From the NCBI RefSeq assembly GCF_036323735.1, contig NC_086025.1, forward strand, positions 106,071,688 to 106,135,687: a stretch of DNA of 64,000 bases. Direction: 5' to 3'. A program made the translations under genes and the position numbers. This DNA is from Rattus norvegicus. Taxonomy: Eukaryota; Chordata; Mammalia; Rodentia; Muridae. Shown here in pieces: positions 45,243 through 57,008 of this stretch. A model generated the notes under the pieces. The model saw nothing but the letters and a program-made list of their open reading frames with translations, had not been told where the DNA came from and ran no database searches. Position 1 is the stretch's first letter. Each line of letters starts with the position of its first letter.

Positions 45243-46179
45243 CTCAGAATCAACAACAGAAGCCTAGACATTGTTCAAGGTCTCATTTGCAGTTTATAGG
45301 AGCTTTGACTTCTCTGCATCCACGGAGCAGGAATTCTGGAGGCAATAAAGCTCGCCCACCTGTAACCCTGAGCTCTTTGATAAATGTCTTCATTTTCCTC
45401 TGCACCCCGCATAGCTTTAGTTTCATAGCAGATAACACATTTTAAAAAATAAGTTTGCCTCTCGTCAATGAGTAGTTCAGCTTGAATTTTTTCTTTCTCA
45501 TACTGCCACTGTCGGGATTGGATATTAAAATGGCAAGGGGATGAATTCTAATCTACCGAAGCAGTTGTTTAAAACGGGAATTACACTTGACACCTGCTCT
45601 GGTTTCAGTTACATGTGGTCATCTCCAGCCCAAAAACATTAAATAAAAATACCCAAGAAGCATATATGGTTTAAATGGAAGGCTGTGTGTTTCCATTCCA
45701 TCCTGCTCTGGGTGCAAATCATCCTCTGCATAGTCATATATACTATGTGACTATGCAGTATATAACATACTTTTGTTAGTTGCTTAGCAACGCTTTCAGT
45801 TACTGGACTGACGATTGTGACACCATGGTTCTTATGTTCCAGGAACCTTTATTTTATATACTAACAGCAAAAGCAGTGAGGCAGGTAAAACAGGGTCTGG
45901 CCAAGAGAAACTATGAAGCATTTCCTTTAAGTGGAAAAAAAGGAAAGAAAATTCTTGTATTAAATTTGTTTTTTTTTTAACTCATATGCTTAAGTTGTGG
46001 AGACCTATGGAAATTACTCTTGGTGGACCTCAGACTATGTTTTATGTATAAATCATTTAAAAGATAAAGGCTGTACACTCTCTGTAAAGTCTTGCTTTTC
46101 TAGGAATCATCTTGCTTTTGTCCTGCTTTTAAAGTTATTTGACACAGTGCACATGTATTAGCCTGTTATGGGTGTCTTA
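45243..46179. other. Unique non-coding stretch with a strong short hairpin
   Basis: No repeat or gene is recognised. A 15-bp hairpin (one T:G pair, 3-nt loop) lies at 45726-45758. 45440-45720 is repeat-free and AT-rich. Confidence 0.5.
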
Positions 46180-46552
46180 GCATTTGTGTGTATGATATGC
46201 CCCTTTCCATGTGTATATGCACATGTGTGTGAGGCTGTGCTTTCATGTGCACCTGTGGAAGGTAGAGGTTGACATCAGGAACCATGCTTCATTGCTCTCT
46301 CTCATCCTTGGTTACTCTTTCATTGTATTCACTGAGGTAGTGTCTCATGACCAAACCCATATCTCTGTGATTCAATGATGGTATTGCCAGCCAGCTTGCT
46401 CTGGGGCATCCCCTATGTCCACTTCCTGTGATAGGAGTTACAGATAGCTCTCCACGTGTACCCAGTACTCACGTAGGTTTCTGGAGATGTGAAGTCCAGT
46501 CCTCAGGCTTATGTAGCAAATGCCCTAACCCTGGAGTCACCTCCCCAGCCCC
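46180..46552 (-). repeat. B4-like composite SINE
   Basis: Plus-strand order: TG-rich tail, 'ggaaggtagaggttgacatc', 'aggaaccatgcttcattgct', a B1-like middle with 'gaggtagtgtctcatgac', then the tRNA-like head 'cctcaggcttatgtagcaaa', 'tgccctaacc' and 'cacctccccagcccc'. The same layout recurs at 54940, 58295 and 63171. Confidence 0.75.
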
Positions 46553-48349
46553 AAATTTGTGCCTCATCCCACTTGAACCTTTGATGGTATGCTGACTCTC
46601 TATCATTTTGGTTGACCAAGCTTACTGGATATTGGCCAAACTGTTAGTATTCTAAAGAAACAACGCCATCTTCTATTTCTGTTCATTAGCCTTGTATTTA
46701 TAGCTCACGTATGTTAGAGGGGACAGGAAAGACATATTGTGTCTTTTTTCAGCATCGCTGACATTTTAGTCTACAATGCTAAAGCTCTTTGTTATATAAC
46801 ATTTTCACTCTTAGAAATTTGCAAAATATTGGCAGTTGTCAATCACAATTTCTTCCTTGAAACCTGAGTGGATTGCCTTCCTTAGCATATGAAGGAAAGC
46901 AGCTCAGGCACTTTTTAAGCCCATCCATCTATCTTACACCCTGATTTCATAGGTGTAACTCTATCACTGAGCTCCTTCGCAAACCTGAGAGTAACAAGGT
47001 AGCATGAGTGGGCTCCCTCTTCATTCTTCTGTTTGTTTTTAGAGCATATCCTACACCTGAAGTCCTTTGCCCAACTCCTCTGTTTTCTGTCTGCCCACTG
47101 AAGAAGTTCACAAGCCAGATCACTCAGAATTAAGGTGTAGTCTGTGTGGCTCAGTGGTCTCTCTTGGGCTGGGTCCTGAAGGTCATAGGCGAGAGGCCTT
47201 TCACAGAGCCCCACTGCTTCCATCCAGCAGATCTGGAAAAAGAAAGTCTAGAAAAATGAGGCAACTCATGAAAGAATGAGCAAGTATTTGAAGACAGAGC
47301 CTGAAATCATCCAGCCTCAGGGTTTGTGGCACAAGGACATTATGAGTAAGGCAAGAAGGGGCAAAGCAAGGCCCTGCGGAGTGGTTATCCTGACTGTCAG
47401 AGCACAAAAGGAGGCAGCCATGACTCTAAGCTGCTAGTTCCGGTTCTTCCATTAAGCTCCTTGAATAACCTGTGATTTCTGATCCTTGCCTATCAAGTCT
47501 ACACAGTTGCTTAGTTAATTAAAAGAGGCCACGGTAGACGAATGACCCGAAAAGGTCTCATTCATCTCAGATCTCAGACATCGTTATAATAGGGACTTTA
47601 AAAACAATGTAAAACTGACCAGAGAAGCTGGGGAAAAGCTTTGGACCAAATGGGAACTAGCCAGTGGGGACTGACATCCAAGGCGTGACCTCAGAGCAGT
47701 GGCATTCAGTGAAGTTAACCTGAAGGCAGGCTGCCAACTCCACTCAACCCTCTTCTTCTACAAACCCCTAGAGTCCTTTACCAGACCATAGCAATGAAAC
47801 TTCTTGGAAGAAATCACCTTGACTGCAATAAAAAGGCAAAGCCTCAAAGGTATTGAGTAGTGTGGCAGAAGTGCCCCAAGAGGTAGGTTCCAGGAACTCA
47901 CTCATAACCTTTTGAAAGAGGGTTATTTCTATCAGAACAGGAACGCTAAGTCCCAACCCTCTTCATTCCCATACGCCATGATCTTCCTTCTAACAGTACA
48001 TCTCTACCAAGCTTTCTCTGTCCACTCCATATCCTTAAATCCTAACAACTCTTCCGGGTAAGATCCTGAAGCACCGTGCACTTGGCAAAATGCTTTCAGT
48101 GAGGTCAACTGAGGCCCAAGTGGTCAAAAGCCAGAAGCTTCAGAATTTGAAATTTATATAGCCTGTGAGCAACCCCAGGGCATGGATCATGCCCATCTTT
48201 AGCTGACCACATGCTTGTCTCCCCGAGTCTTTGGTCATTCTCTGTTGGCCACACCAGTCTTGGAGGATGATAATATCTGGTGCCTCAGTGTCACGCTACT
48301 GTTACTGGGTGGACTCAAAAGGAAGCACTACCACAGAGAGAACTGAAGG
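46553..48349. other. Unique non-coding stretch, no gene seen
   Basis: About 1.8 kb. Open frames of up to 102 codons (46915-47223 minus) show no motif. A faint MIR-like 'gaggtcaactgaggcccaag' string occurs just downstream of 48100 but is not called. Confidence 0.5.
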
Positions 48350-48425
48350 ACTTACGTGGCTCTGCTGGGTGCCTTTAAGCAAATTACTTCCCTCTGTCCC
48401 TGTGTTTCTACCAGTGATAAAAAAT
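48350..48425 (-). repeat. MIR SINE relic
   Basis: Plus-strand 'gggtgcctttaagcaaatta' and 'cttccctctgtccctgtgtt' followed by 'ctaccagtgataaaaa' matches antisense MIR (accttgggcaagttacttaacctctctgtgcctcagtttcctcatctgtaaaa). Confidence 0.6.
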
Positions 48426-51012
48426 TCTTTGAATGTCCAGGTTCCTTCTTTCTACCAAAGGTCATTGTGTGGTGTCTCACAGAAACTGGAAAGTGAGATC
48501 CCTTTCCACACTGTAAGTCCAAATCAAAAATGTCAGGGGAAAGGATAGGGAACTCTTTTGGTTTGAGGATATTGGGCAGTGAGGTTAGCTGCGTAATAGA
48601 TGGCGTTTCCTACAAAGTAGACAGACAAGTTTCTTGATAAAGATTCTTTTTGCATTTCAAATAGCATATTTTGGCATCAAAGTATTCTATATAATAAGGC
48701 TCCTCTAAGCAAACACCCCTAAGTGACTATAGTTTGCACAACCATCACGCTGACTCTATGAGCAATGCTTATGATTTAAATCCACTGCCTCTGGACTTTT
48801 CTCCTGGTATAAGCATCTTGCCTTTAGAAAACAGGGTTCCTAAAGCACATGACATCTGATTTCCAGGACTAGAGCTGGTGGTAAACAGGGCTCCCTTAGT
48901 CATTGTTTGGTTCTCTTCCCCCCAGTTCCTTCTTATGGGCCACAGAACTATATCACTGTAGTTGATTAAGGATGATTGCTTACCAGCCTCAAGGAATGTG
49001 TGACACTGGAACAGATCCTGAACTGTCATGTCTCAGGGATAGTCTCCACTAGCTTAAGAGGGTGGAAGCCAGAACTCCTGTTAAATATTCCTCAGTGCAA
49101 AAGCTTCATAGGCAATTTACCTGTCTATATGTAGGCCAAAATGTTAGAAAACCTTGATTTAGGAATATTCAGAATGTACAACTTAACCAAGATAGGCATC
49201 CTCAAACTTCATTGGTTTAATGTCTATCATACAGAATGTAGGGGTCTCCCTGCTGTGTCTGATGCACTTGCTGCTTCTACCTTGGCATATTCATTCAACC
49301 TCCTGCCATCAATATGTAGTTGATAATACTATATTCTAAGATATCTCACATGGTATAGATCCCTTCAGACTGTGTAATGCAGGAGATGCATTAGGTAATA
49401 ATTTACATACATACTGTTGCCTGTCTAATGTGAGTATGAGCATTTATGACTCTGCTTTTTGATTTAATAATGACTGTATCACTGGACCCTTCAGGGGTTC
49501 ATATCAAGTCAAGCAATTTTGAATGCAATAGGGAGCAGAATGAGATATGAAGTATTTATACCTAGGAAGGAATGTGAGAAGGATCCATGCATGAAAATTC
49601 ATGGAAAGCAACAGAGCTCTAGAGCACATTGGTAGTGTTGGTCAACCTAGCATTCAGGAGCTTAGAAACCCCATTGAAACATCTCACTCGGTGGAAGGCC
49701 CTATCCATGTACACCCAAGGAAGCCTTAGAACCACCCAGAGAATGGATAGAGGGAAAAGGATGGGAGTTTGTCGGTTTCATTCATATTTGCCACACCTCA
49801 GCAGAGACACCCAATAGGCTATACCAGAGATGCTAATTTCAGTGGCTAGAGATACAGCCCAGTGTCTGGGGAAGGGTGAAGCCATGAGGAGGGTGAGAGA
49901 GGGCCTTGGGACATGGGACAGTTGCACAGAATGAAAGAGTACAGTTGGCCCATCAGTCAGCCCTGAAGAGTGCCATCCTTTGAGGAAGAAAGAGAATAAG
50001 CCCATTCAAAGAAAATTCCTCAAAAATGACCAGGAGATTATAGCAAGAAGTGAACGAAAACAGAAGGGAGTATCAAAGCCTGAGCAAAGGGCAGCTTCCC
50101 AGGTGGCAAGGGACACAGAAGACAAAGTCTGAACGTTCTTCTAAAACCATGGGGCATAGTGGCTTTGCTTTTACCACAAGGTGAGGTGTCGAATGAGGAG
50201 GAAGAATGGAAATCAGAAAAGTCTCAGAAAGCCAACAGGTCATCTCCATGATAGTTAATAGTTATCAAAGAAGCCTAACTAATACAGACAGCTATCAGCC
50301 TTCTACCACAGTATAGGCCCAACGTGAATGTCTGTACCTCCCTGGTTTCTGGTTTTGCTGTGAATGGAACAGGTGTGCTAACTTCTGACAAGGTCCAGTA
50401 ATTCTGGAGGGAGAGGGGAAATGTGAAAGCGCTCTTTGAACTGTCAGTGCTTTGAACACACAGGGAGAGGCTAATGTGGGAGACTTTGCTACAAAGCACT
50501 GATTACAGATGTGAGCTGGAGACTGTGATAGGCACTCACTTTTCTCAGTGCCACCGTGGACATCACAAAGCCTATGTCATTGTTCATACTGATGAAAGGG
50601 CCTTTGAAGTGTCCAAAAATCTAATTGCCAAGGGCATGCATACTCTTGCTTTACTGCTTCCATCCTGGAACTGTCCTGAGCAGCGAGGCCCTGAATTCAT
50701 TTACACTTAAGGCTGTTTGGGATTTGCCACCCTGAAAAGACAAGAACAAGGCTCACTCGTCCTTTATGTCCTACCCACTGAGCAGCACAGGCATGATATA
50801 AGGAGGAAGGAGAGGATGTATGCTGAGACAGTGGGAAGGAGGGAGGTGAAATAATGAACTAATGGGAGGATTTTTAATCACTAAAAGAACAGGAGTTTGT
50901 AGTGTGCAAAGCAACTGGGCAGAACTTTGAATGAAGGAGAGCACGGATTGGTACAAAGCAGAAAAAGATGCTAATCATTGGATGACTAGAGAAGAGTAAA
51001 CAAGAACACAAA
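48426..51012. other. Long unique non-coding stretch, no gene seen
   Basis: About 2.6 kb with no recognised repeat, exon or RNA gene. Open frames do not exceed 90 codons. Confidence 0.5.
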
Positions 51013-51123
51013 CTGGGATGTTTGGATGGCTCCATGAATAGAGGTACTTGTTGACAAGCCTCATAACATGAGTTCGATTCCTGGGACCCACATCACACAT
51101 ATACACACACTAAATGAATGTTA
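51013..51123 (+). repeat. B3-type SINE, internally deleted
   Basis: 'tgggatgtttggatggctcc', 'ggtacttgttgacaagcctc', 'ataacatgagttcgattcct', 'gggacccacatcacacatat', then CA units and 'taaatgaatgtta'. The 3' body is missing between the 'acccacat' motif and the tail. Confidence 0.7.
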
Positions 51124-51983
51124 AACGAGCTAAAATTGGAAAACAAAAGAAAACAAACAAAAGCACAGATTACAGACAAAACAGAGAAGCATATGTATTC
51201 TTCCAGGCTGATCTTGAGCAAAGTTGTGGGCTGGATGGCCCCTCTCATCATTTTACAGAGCTCCACAACTAGCCTGGTGATCATGTGACCTCTGCATCTT
51301 CTAGCCCAAGCTTCTATAAGAGGGTGGGCTTGGGAAGTCTAAGAAACTTCTTTCAACTTCTGGGATCTTTTCTGCTCACTGAAAGCATCTTGCTCATTCA
51401 GGGAACTATGTGAAAGGATTGTGATGTGAGTCCCGCCCACAGCCAGCAAGGAAGCTACCAGCTCTATCCTATCATCCTCTGCTTGCAGGCAGCCTGGGAC
51501 TGGGGTCCTCCTGCTACTGTGGAAGGTGAGGAGCATGGAAATGTAAGAAGCCAAGAATGCAGAGAAGCACTATTTTTCCCCCAAGTTGGATCTGCATGGT
51601 AGCCTTAAAACGGTGCAGAATTCCAGCACCTCCTCTCCCCTTCCCAGCCTCTATTTTTACTTTGTCTCACTTGGTCTTGTTCATGGGATTCTGCTTCTTG
51701 CTGCAGAAGCTGTCTAGAGGCTGTGTTGGGAGCAATTAGAGGATAAGAGACCCTGAAGATGGAATGCTTCTTCTTAACTGTGGCTCTTTAGGGCTTCTCC
51801 AAAGCCCTGTCAGTGAGAACAGAGAGGACCATACACCTCTGCCTACCTCCAGGTCAGTGCCTAAAGAACACACAAGGAAAAAAATAACATAATGCACAAT
51901 GCTGTTGTAGTAAATTGTTTAAATCCTGTTCCAGGGCTTCTACCCCACCTTGTTCATTGAGTTTTGGATGAAAGACACACTCA
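51124..51983. other. Unique non-coding stretch, no gene seen
   Basis: No recognised repeat or exon. Confidence 0.5.
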
Positions 51984-52220
51984 CAGCCTTTATATTTACA
52001 ATAAGCCTTAAACAACATAAAAGCTGGGCAGATACCCATCCTCCATGATGTTAGCATCTACTTTCCTATTGACAATCCCACGTTATTACTTACTATTTAC
52101 TATGTCCCATCAGGGCTGCTCTTAACTTCAATTGGGCAGTCCTCAGGGCTATGATCTCTTGACCCTTAACCCACGGTGGCTTGTCCTTCCTCCTCTCCTG
52201 CATCTTCTTCTTCCTCATAG
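51984..52220 (+). repeat. Unnamed interspersed repeat, direct copy A
   Basis: 'agcctttatatttacaataa', 'aagctgggcagatacccatc', 'atgttagcatctac', 'ttattacttactatttacta' and 'ggctgctcttaacttcaatt' recur with about 519-bp offset at 52504 (copy B), and inverted at 4498-4765. Possibly one LTR or end of an ERV-like element. Confidence 0.65.
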
Positions 52221-52503
52221 GGAATGGAGGAAGAAAAGCAAATTAGATGCTGCTTGCACAGAGAGTCCTGGGTCCAGCAAGGTGAGAAGATTTGGTTGTG
52301 GCCTCCCAGATTGCCACAGTGAATTTCACCTTTAAAAAAAGTACCAAAGCCAAGAGCCAACTGTTCACTGATAGAAAAAGAGTAGGAGCCCTCAGGGGTG
52401 GTAAAAGGCAGAGTAGGGGTTTGAAGGCTCCAGTTTCACCTCTAAGAAAGGCAGAACCCACCCATGCAAGGAAGATCTCATAGTATTAATATTTAATAAT
52501 TCT
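52221..52503. other. Sequence between the two direct copies
   Basis: About 280 bp with no recognised family. It could be the internal part of the same element, or unrelated. Confidence 0.4.
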
Positions 52504-52870
52504 AAGCCTTTACATTTTAATATGCCTTAATCGATGCAATAGCTGGACAACTCTCTAGCCTCCATGTTGCTAGAATCTACCTCCCACCAATAATTCCAAC
52601 TTAGTACTTACTAATTCCTATGCTCCATCTTGACTGTTCCTGACCCGAGTGAGCAGTCCCCTGGGCCACACTTTCCTCTCCCCTTCACATGGCATCTCTC
52701 TTCTTCCTCTCTTTTCTCTCCAGCTATTGACTTCTGGCATCTTTATCTACCAATCAGAATTAACTGGAGGCAGGTTCCCAGAAGCTACCTACAGACTATC
52801 TCATGCAAACAGTTTGGGAGGACTCAATTAGCATTAGAATACAAGCCCCTACAAGATTTGCCAAATCTTT
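52504..52870 (+). repeat. Unnamed interspersed repeat, direct copy B
   Basis: The longer copy: 'agcctttacattttaatatg', 'atagctggacaactctctag', 'ttgctagaatctacctccca', 'agctattgacttctggcatc', 'ctaccaatcagaattaactg', 'gaggcaggttcccagaagc'. It contains the right half (Ala-Ile-Asp-type 'attgacttctggc' block) that matches the minus-strand copy at 4498-4570, which copy A lacks. Confidence 0.65.
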
Positions 52871-53044
52871 CTGGTGGCAAATTCAAGTCTAGAGTAGGAC
52901 ACCCTCCATGGGGCCAGCTAGGATCCCACTGGGATCCCCAAAAGGCTACCTAAAGGCCATCAAGCTGACAAGACAAAGGACTCAAAGAAGAGAAAAAATT
53001 AGAAGGACCAAAACATATAATGAAGTAGATCTTCCCATCTTTTA
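52871..53044. other. Unique short stretch
   Basis: No recognised repeat or exon. Confidence 0.5.
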
Positions 53045-53500
53045 AAAATTATTATCATTGTATTTTATTAGTACTTTGAAAATTTTATTCAGTGTATCTT
53101 GATCATATTCATTCCAGCTCCTCCCAGATCCAAACCCCCTTGTGTTTACCCCCTATCCCCATGGAGTCTAATTTATGCTGCTCAAGTAACACTGTGTATA
53201 GCCAAGGACAGGAACATGATCGATCTATAGGGAGCCACACCCTTAAAGAAAACCGAGTCTCCCTCTCCCAGCAGCTGTCAAACACCAAGAGCTACGGCAG
53301 GACTTCATGTCAACCTTCCTGTCCCTGCTAAGGTTTTGTCTGGCATGAGCTTCTGCAAATCTCATGCATACCAACACAAATGCTGTTAGTTCACATGTGC
53401 AGCTGCCGTGCTGTGTCCAGGAAATATCATTTTGTAGTTATCACTGCCTCTGATTCTTACAGTCTTCCCATCTCCTCTTCTACACTGATCTCATAGCTGT
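53045..53500 (-). mobile_element. Old rodent L1 3' UTR (Lx-like)
   Basis: Antisense order: 'ttattagtactttgaaaatt', 'tgatcatattcattccagct', 'cccttaaagaaaaccgagtc', 'tccctctcccagcagctgtc', 'ctgttagttcacatgtgcag', 'ctgccgtgctgtgtccagga'. These are landmarks of an older rodent L1 tail family also present at 17825-18170. No coding sequence. Confidence 0.75.
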
Positions 53501-54207
53501 GAGAGAAAAGGGTATGAAAAGGAGACCAGAAGTTGAATAAAGTCACTGCTGCTTCCCCGCCTGCAGGCAAACTTGGGGACAAGAAATAATGGCCCAAGAA
53601 GCTCTATGGAAGAGCCTTTAGGACAACTCCAAATTCTGTCTTCAGCTCCTCCAACATAGCAGGCCGAATTCCCAGTGTTCCATACCTTGCCACAGGTACC
53701 ATTTAGTTATCTACATGTTCATGAATGACTACCCCTATGTTCTAGACCTGGGGGGCGGGGCTTTCCTTCCACCTGGGGTTGTCTTGGAGGCAGAATACAG
53801 GAATACAGAATTCAGCTTTGAGTCTTCAGCCCTTTCTATCCATGAGGGTAAATCCCCAAGCTAGTAGCTATAATTGACCCCAAACCATGAAAGGACTCAT
53901 CCCTATAAACAGCCTTGAAACTTCTGAAGGTCTGGGTTTTTCATCCACAAATAGGCATGGCTTGATGTTCTGTTCAACTCTGTAGCCTCTTCAGACTGAC
54001 TCTGTAAAGAGAAGCCTGCCTTGGGCATGAAGAACCCTATAAGATAAAGCCTTGGTCCTACCACAGGGGTGCTTTTCACAAGTAATGCATATCCACATTT
54101 AGTAGACACCATGCCTCCATGGTGGACCTGACCACACAAGCTCATGGTTTAGTGATGTAGCAAGAACCTTTAGTGACATGGCAGTCTACAGTTAATGCGT
54201 ACAATGA
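53501..54207. other. Unique non-coding stretch, no gene seen
   Basis: No repeat is recognised. One isolated GC-box-like 'ggggggcggggct' at about 53749 lies outside any CpG-rich context, so I do not call a promoter. Confidence 0.5.
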
Positions 54208-54240
54208 CCCTCACCTTCTACCTGCTGCAAAAGCTGTCTG
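54208..54240 (+). repeat. Short relative of the 24.87/25.53-kb direct repeat
   Basis: 'atgaccctcacc' and 'ctgctgcaaaagctgtctg' match 24851-24880 ('ctgaccctcacctgttgtaa', 'aagctgtctg'), so that repeat is interspersed and not purely local. The match stops where the MaLR LTR begins. Confidence 0.5.
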
Positions 54241-54259
54241 CAACTGGAAGAGGGGGACT

Positions 54260-54612
54260 GTCCCCCATGAACTCATGTTTTGAAGGCCTGGTGCTCAACA
54301 CGTGACATATTTAGGCAGTATATGGAAGCTTTGGGAGTCAGGACCTAAATGGAGGAAATACATTATTAAACTAAGGGCATGTGTTTGAAGTTTATACTAG
54401 GTCTCTAGTCCATCCCCTACCCTGTTTCTCTTTTCCTGCTTGCCAGTAGTTGAAGAGTCTCTGCCACAGACTACCAGCAACACGATATTCCACCAATGTG
54501 GGCAGGGCTGCATGAACAGGAACTGAACCCTTGGAAATCATGACCACAAATAAATTTTTCCTTTTTAAGGTGTTTCTGATAGGCATTTGTCACTGTGTCT
54601 GGAAAAGAAACA
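54260..54612 (+). mobile_element. MaLR-type LTR, diverged
   Basis: 'catgaactcatgttttgaag', 'gcctggtgctcaacacgtga', 'tgtttgaagtttatactagg', 'gttgaagagtctctgccaca', 'aaataaatttttcctttt' (polyadenylation signal), 'taaggtgtttctgataggca', 'tttgtcactgtgtctgg'. It has the order and spacing of MTE/ORR1-type LTRs. Confidence 0.65.
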
Positions 54613-54939
54613 AGCCTACCTTCTTCCCAGCCTAGAGAGTGCTGTGCTGGAAGCTGAGTGATGTGTTATAGCAAAAGTGGCTGACACAGTGAGGCCCTGG
54701 TACAAGGCTCTGGAGCCAGGCCAGACTCTGATCCTGGAGATTTGTTCTATAACATTTAGCAATGAGGAGCTTCCCTATACTTTTCTCTTCTCATCTCGGA
54801 GTAGGAAACGTGATTCCAAACTCAAGTTATTGAGTTTGTACAAAGAATAAGCAACAGACATTGCTGGGGCCTAAAAGGCCTGGGGCCCAGTACAATTAAG
54901 TAAATCTTAAAGGTTGGCTTTGTTTAAATTTTTGTTTGT
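54613..54939. other. Unique non-coding stretch
   Basis: No recognised repeat or exon. Confidence 0.5.
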
Positions 54940-54943
54940 TTGG

Positions 54944-54998
<55 letters not shown>

Positions 54999-55264
54999 TG
55001 GAGAGAGAAGGAGAAGAGAGAGATAGCAGAAGTTGATGTTAGCTATCAGTTTTTTTCACATCATTTTTCAAGCCAGGGTCTATCACTGAAACTGGGGTTT
55101 ACCTATTTGGCTATACTGTCCCTAAGATCCTCCTGCCTTTGCTTTCCCAGCACTGGGGTTATAACTATATTCACCTCATCTGGCTTTTGCCTGGGTACTT
55201 GTACAAAAAGGCCCTCATACTTGTACAAAAAGCATCTTACCAACTAAACCATCTTCCTGGTCCC
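54940..55264 (-). repeat. B4-like composite SINE with a (GT)n tail
   Basis: The tail (GT)n at 54946-54996 is followed by 'aagccagggtctatcactga', 'aactggggtttacctatttg', 'gatcctcctgcctttgcttt', 'cccagcactggggttataac' and the head 'catcttaccaactaaaccat'. A 22-nt unit around 'acttgtacaaaaag' is tandemly duplicated at about 55197-55232. Confidence 0.75.
54946..54996 (+). repeat. (GT)n microsatellite
   Basis: About 25 GT units in the tail of the antisense B4-like SINE. Confidence 0.97.
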
Positions 55265-56159
55265 CTTTAAAAATGTTTTATTCTAGCACCAAATTTCATC
55301 TAAACCACACTCTGTGGGTTAATTCTACCCTTTTCATAAATATTCATTAAGTATACTTGATCAACCAATGTCTACTGAATGGCTACCCTGGATGCATCAG
55401 TCATAGCAACATTGTGAGCCAAGGGCCACCAGGCCATCCTCATTGCCCTTTTAGGCTATATTGTAGATCTGACAGAACTATGAGTGACAAAATATTCAAA
55501 TGTCCTCTGTACCTGCAAACTGCTGGGCACACCAGAGACATATGCTGTGCATAATATGTGCCAGGTCTAAGAGGCCAGTGAGAGTCCTTTGACTCATTTC
55601 CCTTCCATTGGGACTTCAAGGACACATGCTCTAGAGGGCAGCCCTAAGTAGCCTCACTGGATACAAGAGTGGCTCTCCTTCAGCTGATGAGCCATCCATC
55701 CATGGGTCTGGGTTAGTTATAGATTCCCTGCAGCCCTAGTATCTATCCCACAGGGTGTTCCTGTTAAAACATAGACCATGATTCCTGGCCACCCTTTCCT
55801 CGCAAAAAGATGGATGCAGCTGCCTCCATCCTCCACATCAGGCCTTTTCCATTCCCCTCTTAAAACTCTGCCTGCTAGCTCTTACATCCATGGTCTCTGC
55901 CTCTTCCTTCCCCAGCAGGCCTCCGTTGCTGAATTTCCCTGGCCCATCACATTTCCCCACTGAGGCCCGATCCCTGAGTCTTCCAGTCCCTGCTGAAATG
56001 AGACACTGGCAAGGACTTTATCATCATCCCTATTAAAATGCAGCCCATCCTGACTGTAGCTCCTCCGTGGGCCTCATTTATCTGCACTGCTCTCAGCAAC
56101 AACTGGCATATTTATGTCCAATTATCTGTACCTGACACAGTCACATGGTTTATGGCATA
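55265..56159. other. Unique non-coding stretch, no gene seen
   Basis: No recognised repeat or exon. Confidence 0.5.
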
Positions 56160-56255
56160 ATCTTCATGAGACAGAGAGTTCAATTGTCTACCATTTCCCC
56201 ATCTATCCAGGACCTAGAACAGGCCTAGTACATGGCAAACATTTCAAGAACTCCA
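56160..56255 (+). repeat. Possible L2-like LINE 3' end relic
   Basis: 'ccccatctatccaggaccta' and 'gaacaggcctagtacatggc' followed by 'aaacatttcaagaa' resembles the L2 end (cccagtgcctagcacagtgcctggcacatagtagg..). Weak. Confidence 0.4.
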
Positions 56256-56659
56256 GTCTCTATGATGGTAACATTTGCAAACTCTGGACAGCACCCAAGT
56301 TTCCAGGGCTGGGAAAGGGTAAGCCCAGGATTGAATCTAGATGTATATCTTGGGTCCCTTTTCTGAGCTGTGGACTTTGAGGTGAAGGAAGTTTATTAGG
56401 GTGAGGAGTAAAGCAGAAGTTTGATGCGAATCTTTCTTTCACTGCACTTCATGTGACATCTCCAGGCTCAGCCATGTTGGTGAGGGCAATAGGATGATCC
56501 CATTGATTTTTGTTGTGGATACATACCTCTGTGATGTTTAAGGTGGTGCATATGTGAATTACTCTTATTTGATCATTGGATAATTATATATAATAAACCT
56601 AAGCATCACTTTGTTTACCATAGGTGTCCAAAACTTCCTGCATATCCATGTATATTATG
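56256..56659. other. Unique non-coding stretch
   Basis: No recognised repeat or exon. Confidence 0.5.
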
Positions 56660-56788
56660 TACCAACTGACTGATGACTTGACAAAAAAATATGGTCTATA
56701 CATACCAGAGAGAATTATTTAATTAGTAAGAAGTCATTCACGGGAAAATAAAAGCAACTGGAGAGTATCATTTGTGTGCATTTGCTTG

Positions 56789-56831
<43 letters not shown>

Positions 56832-57008
56832 TGAAAACAGAAAGAAGACTAGAGGGAAAGAGCCTATGACTGCTAAAAGAGAGAAATACAAAATGGAGAA
56901 GATGGAGGAGTGTTGAATATAGTCAAAAAACATAATACACTTAAAATGGTATGTATAAGTCAATACTATGCAATGGATAAATTTTAATAAAAATCTTTAA
57001 AAAGAAGA
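56660..57008 (+). mobile_element. Old rodent L1, ORF2 end and 3' UTR
   Basis: The end of ORF2 is recognisable as worn text: 'gacaaaaaaatatggtctat', 'gaattatttaattagtaaga', 'gggaaaataaaagcaactgg', 'agagtatcat' (family: gataaagaaaatgtggta..ggaatattactcagc..ggaaatggatggaactggagagtatcat). A (GT)n run, the 'gaaaacagaaagaagactag' 3' UTR and the 'tttaataaaaatctttaaaa' end follow. Confidence 0.65.
56791..56830 (+). repeat. (TG)n microsatellite
   Basis: Twenty TG units within the L1 3' UTR. Confidence 0.97.

Noticed and set aside
53745..53765. GC-box-containing promoter
   Set aside because: A single GC box without CpG enrichment, TATA or initiator context, or a downstream exon.
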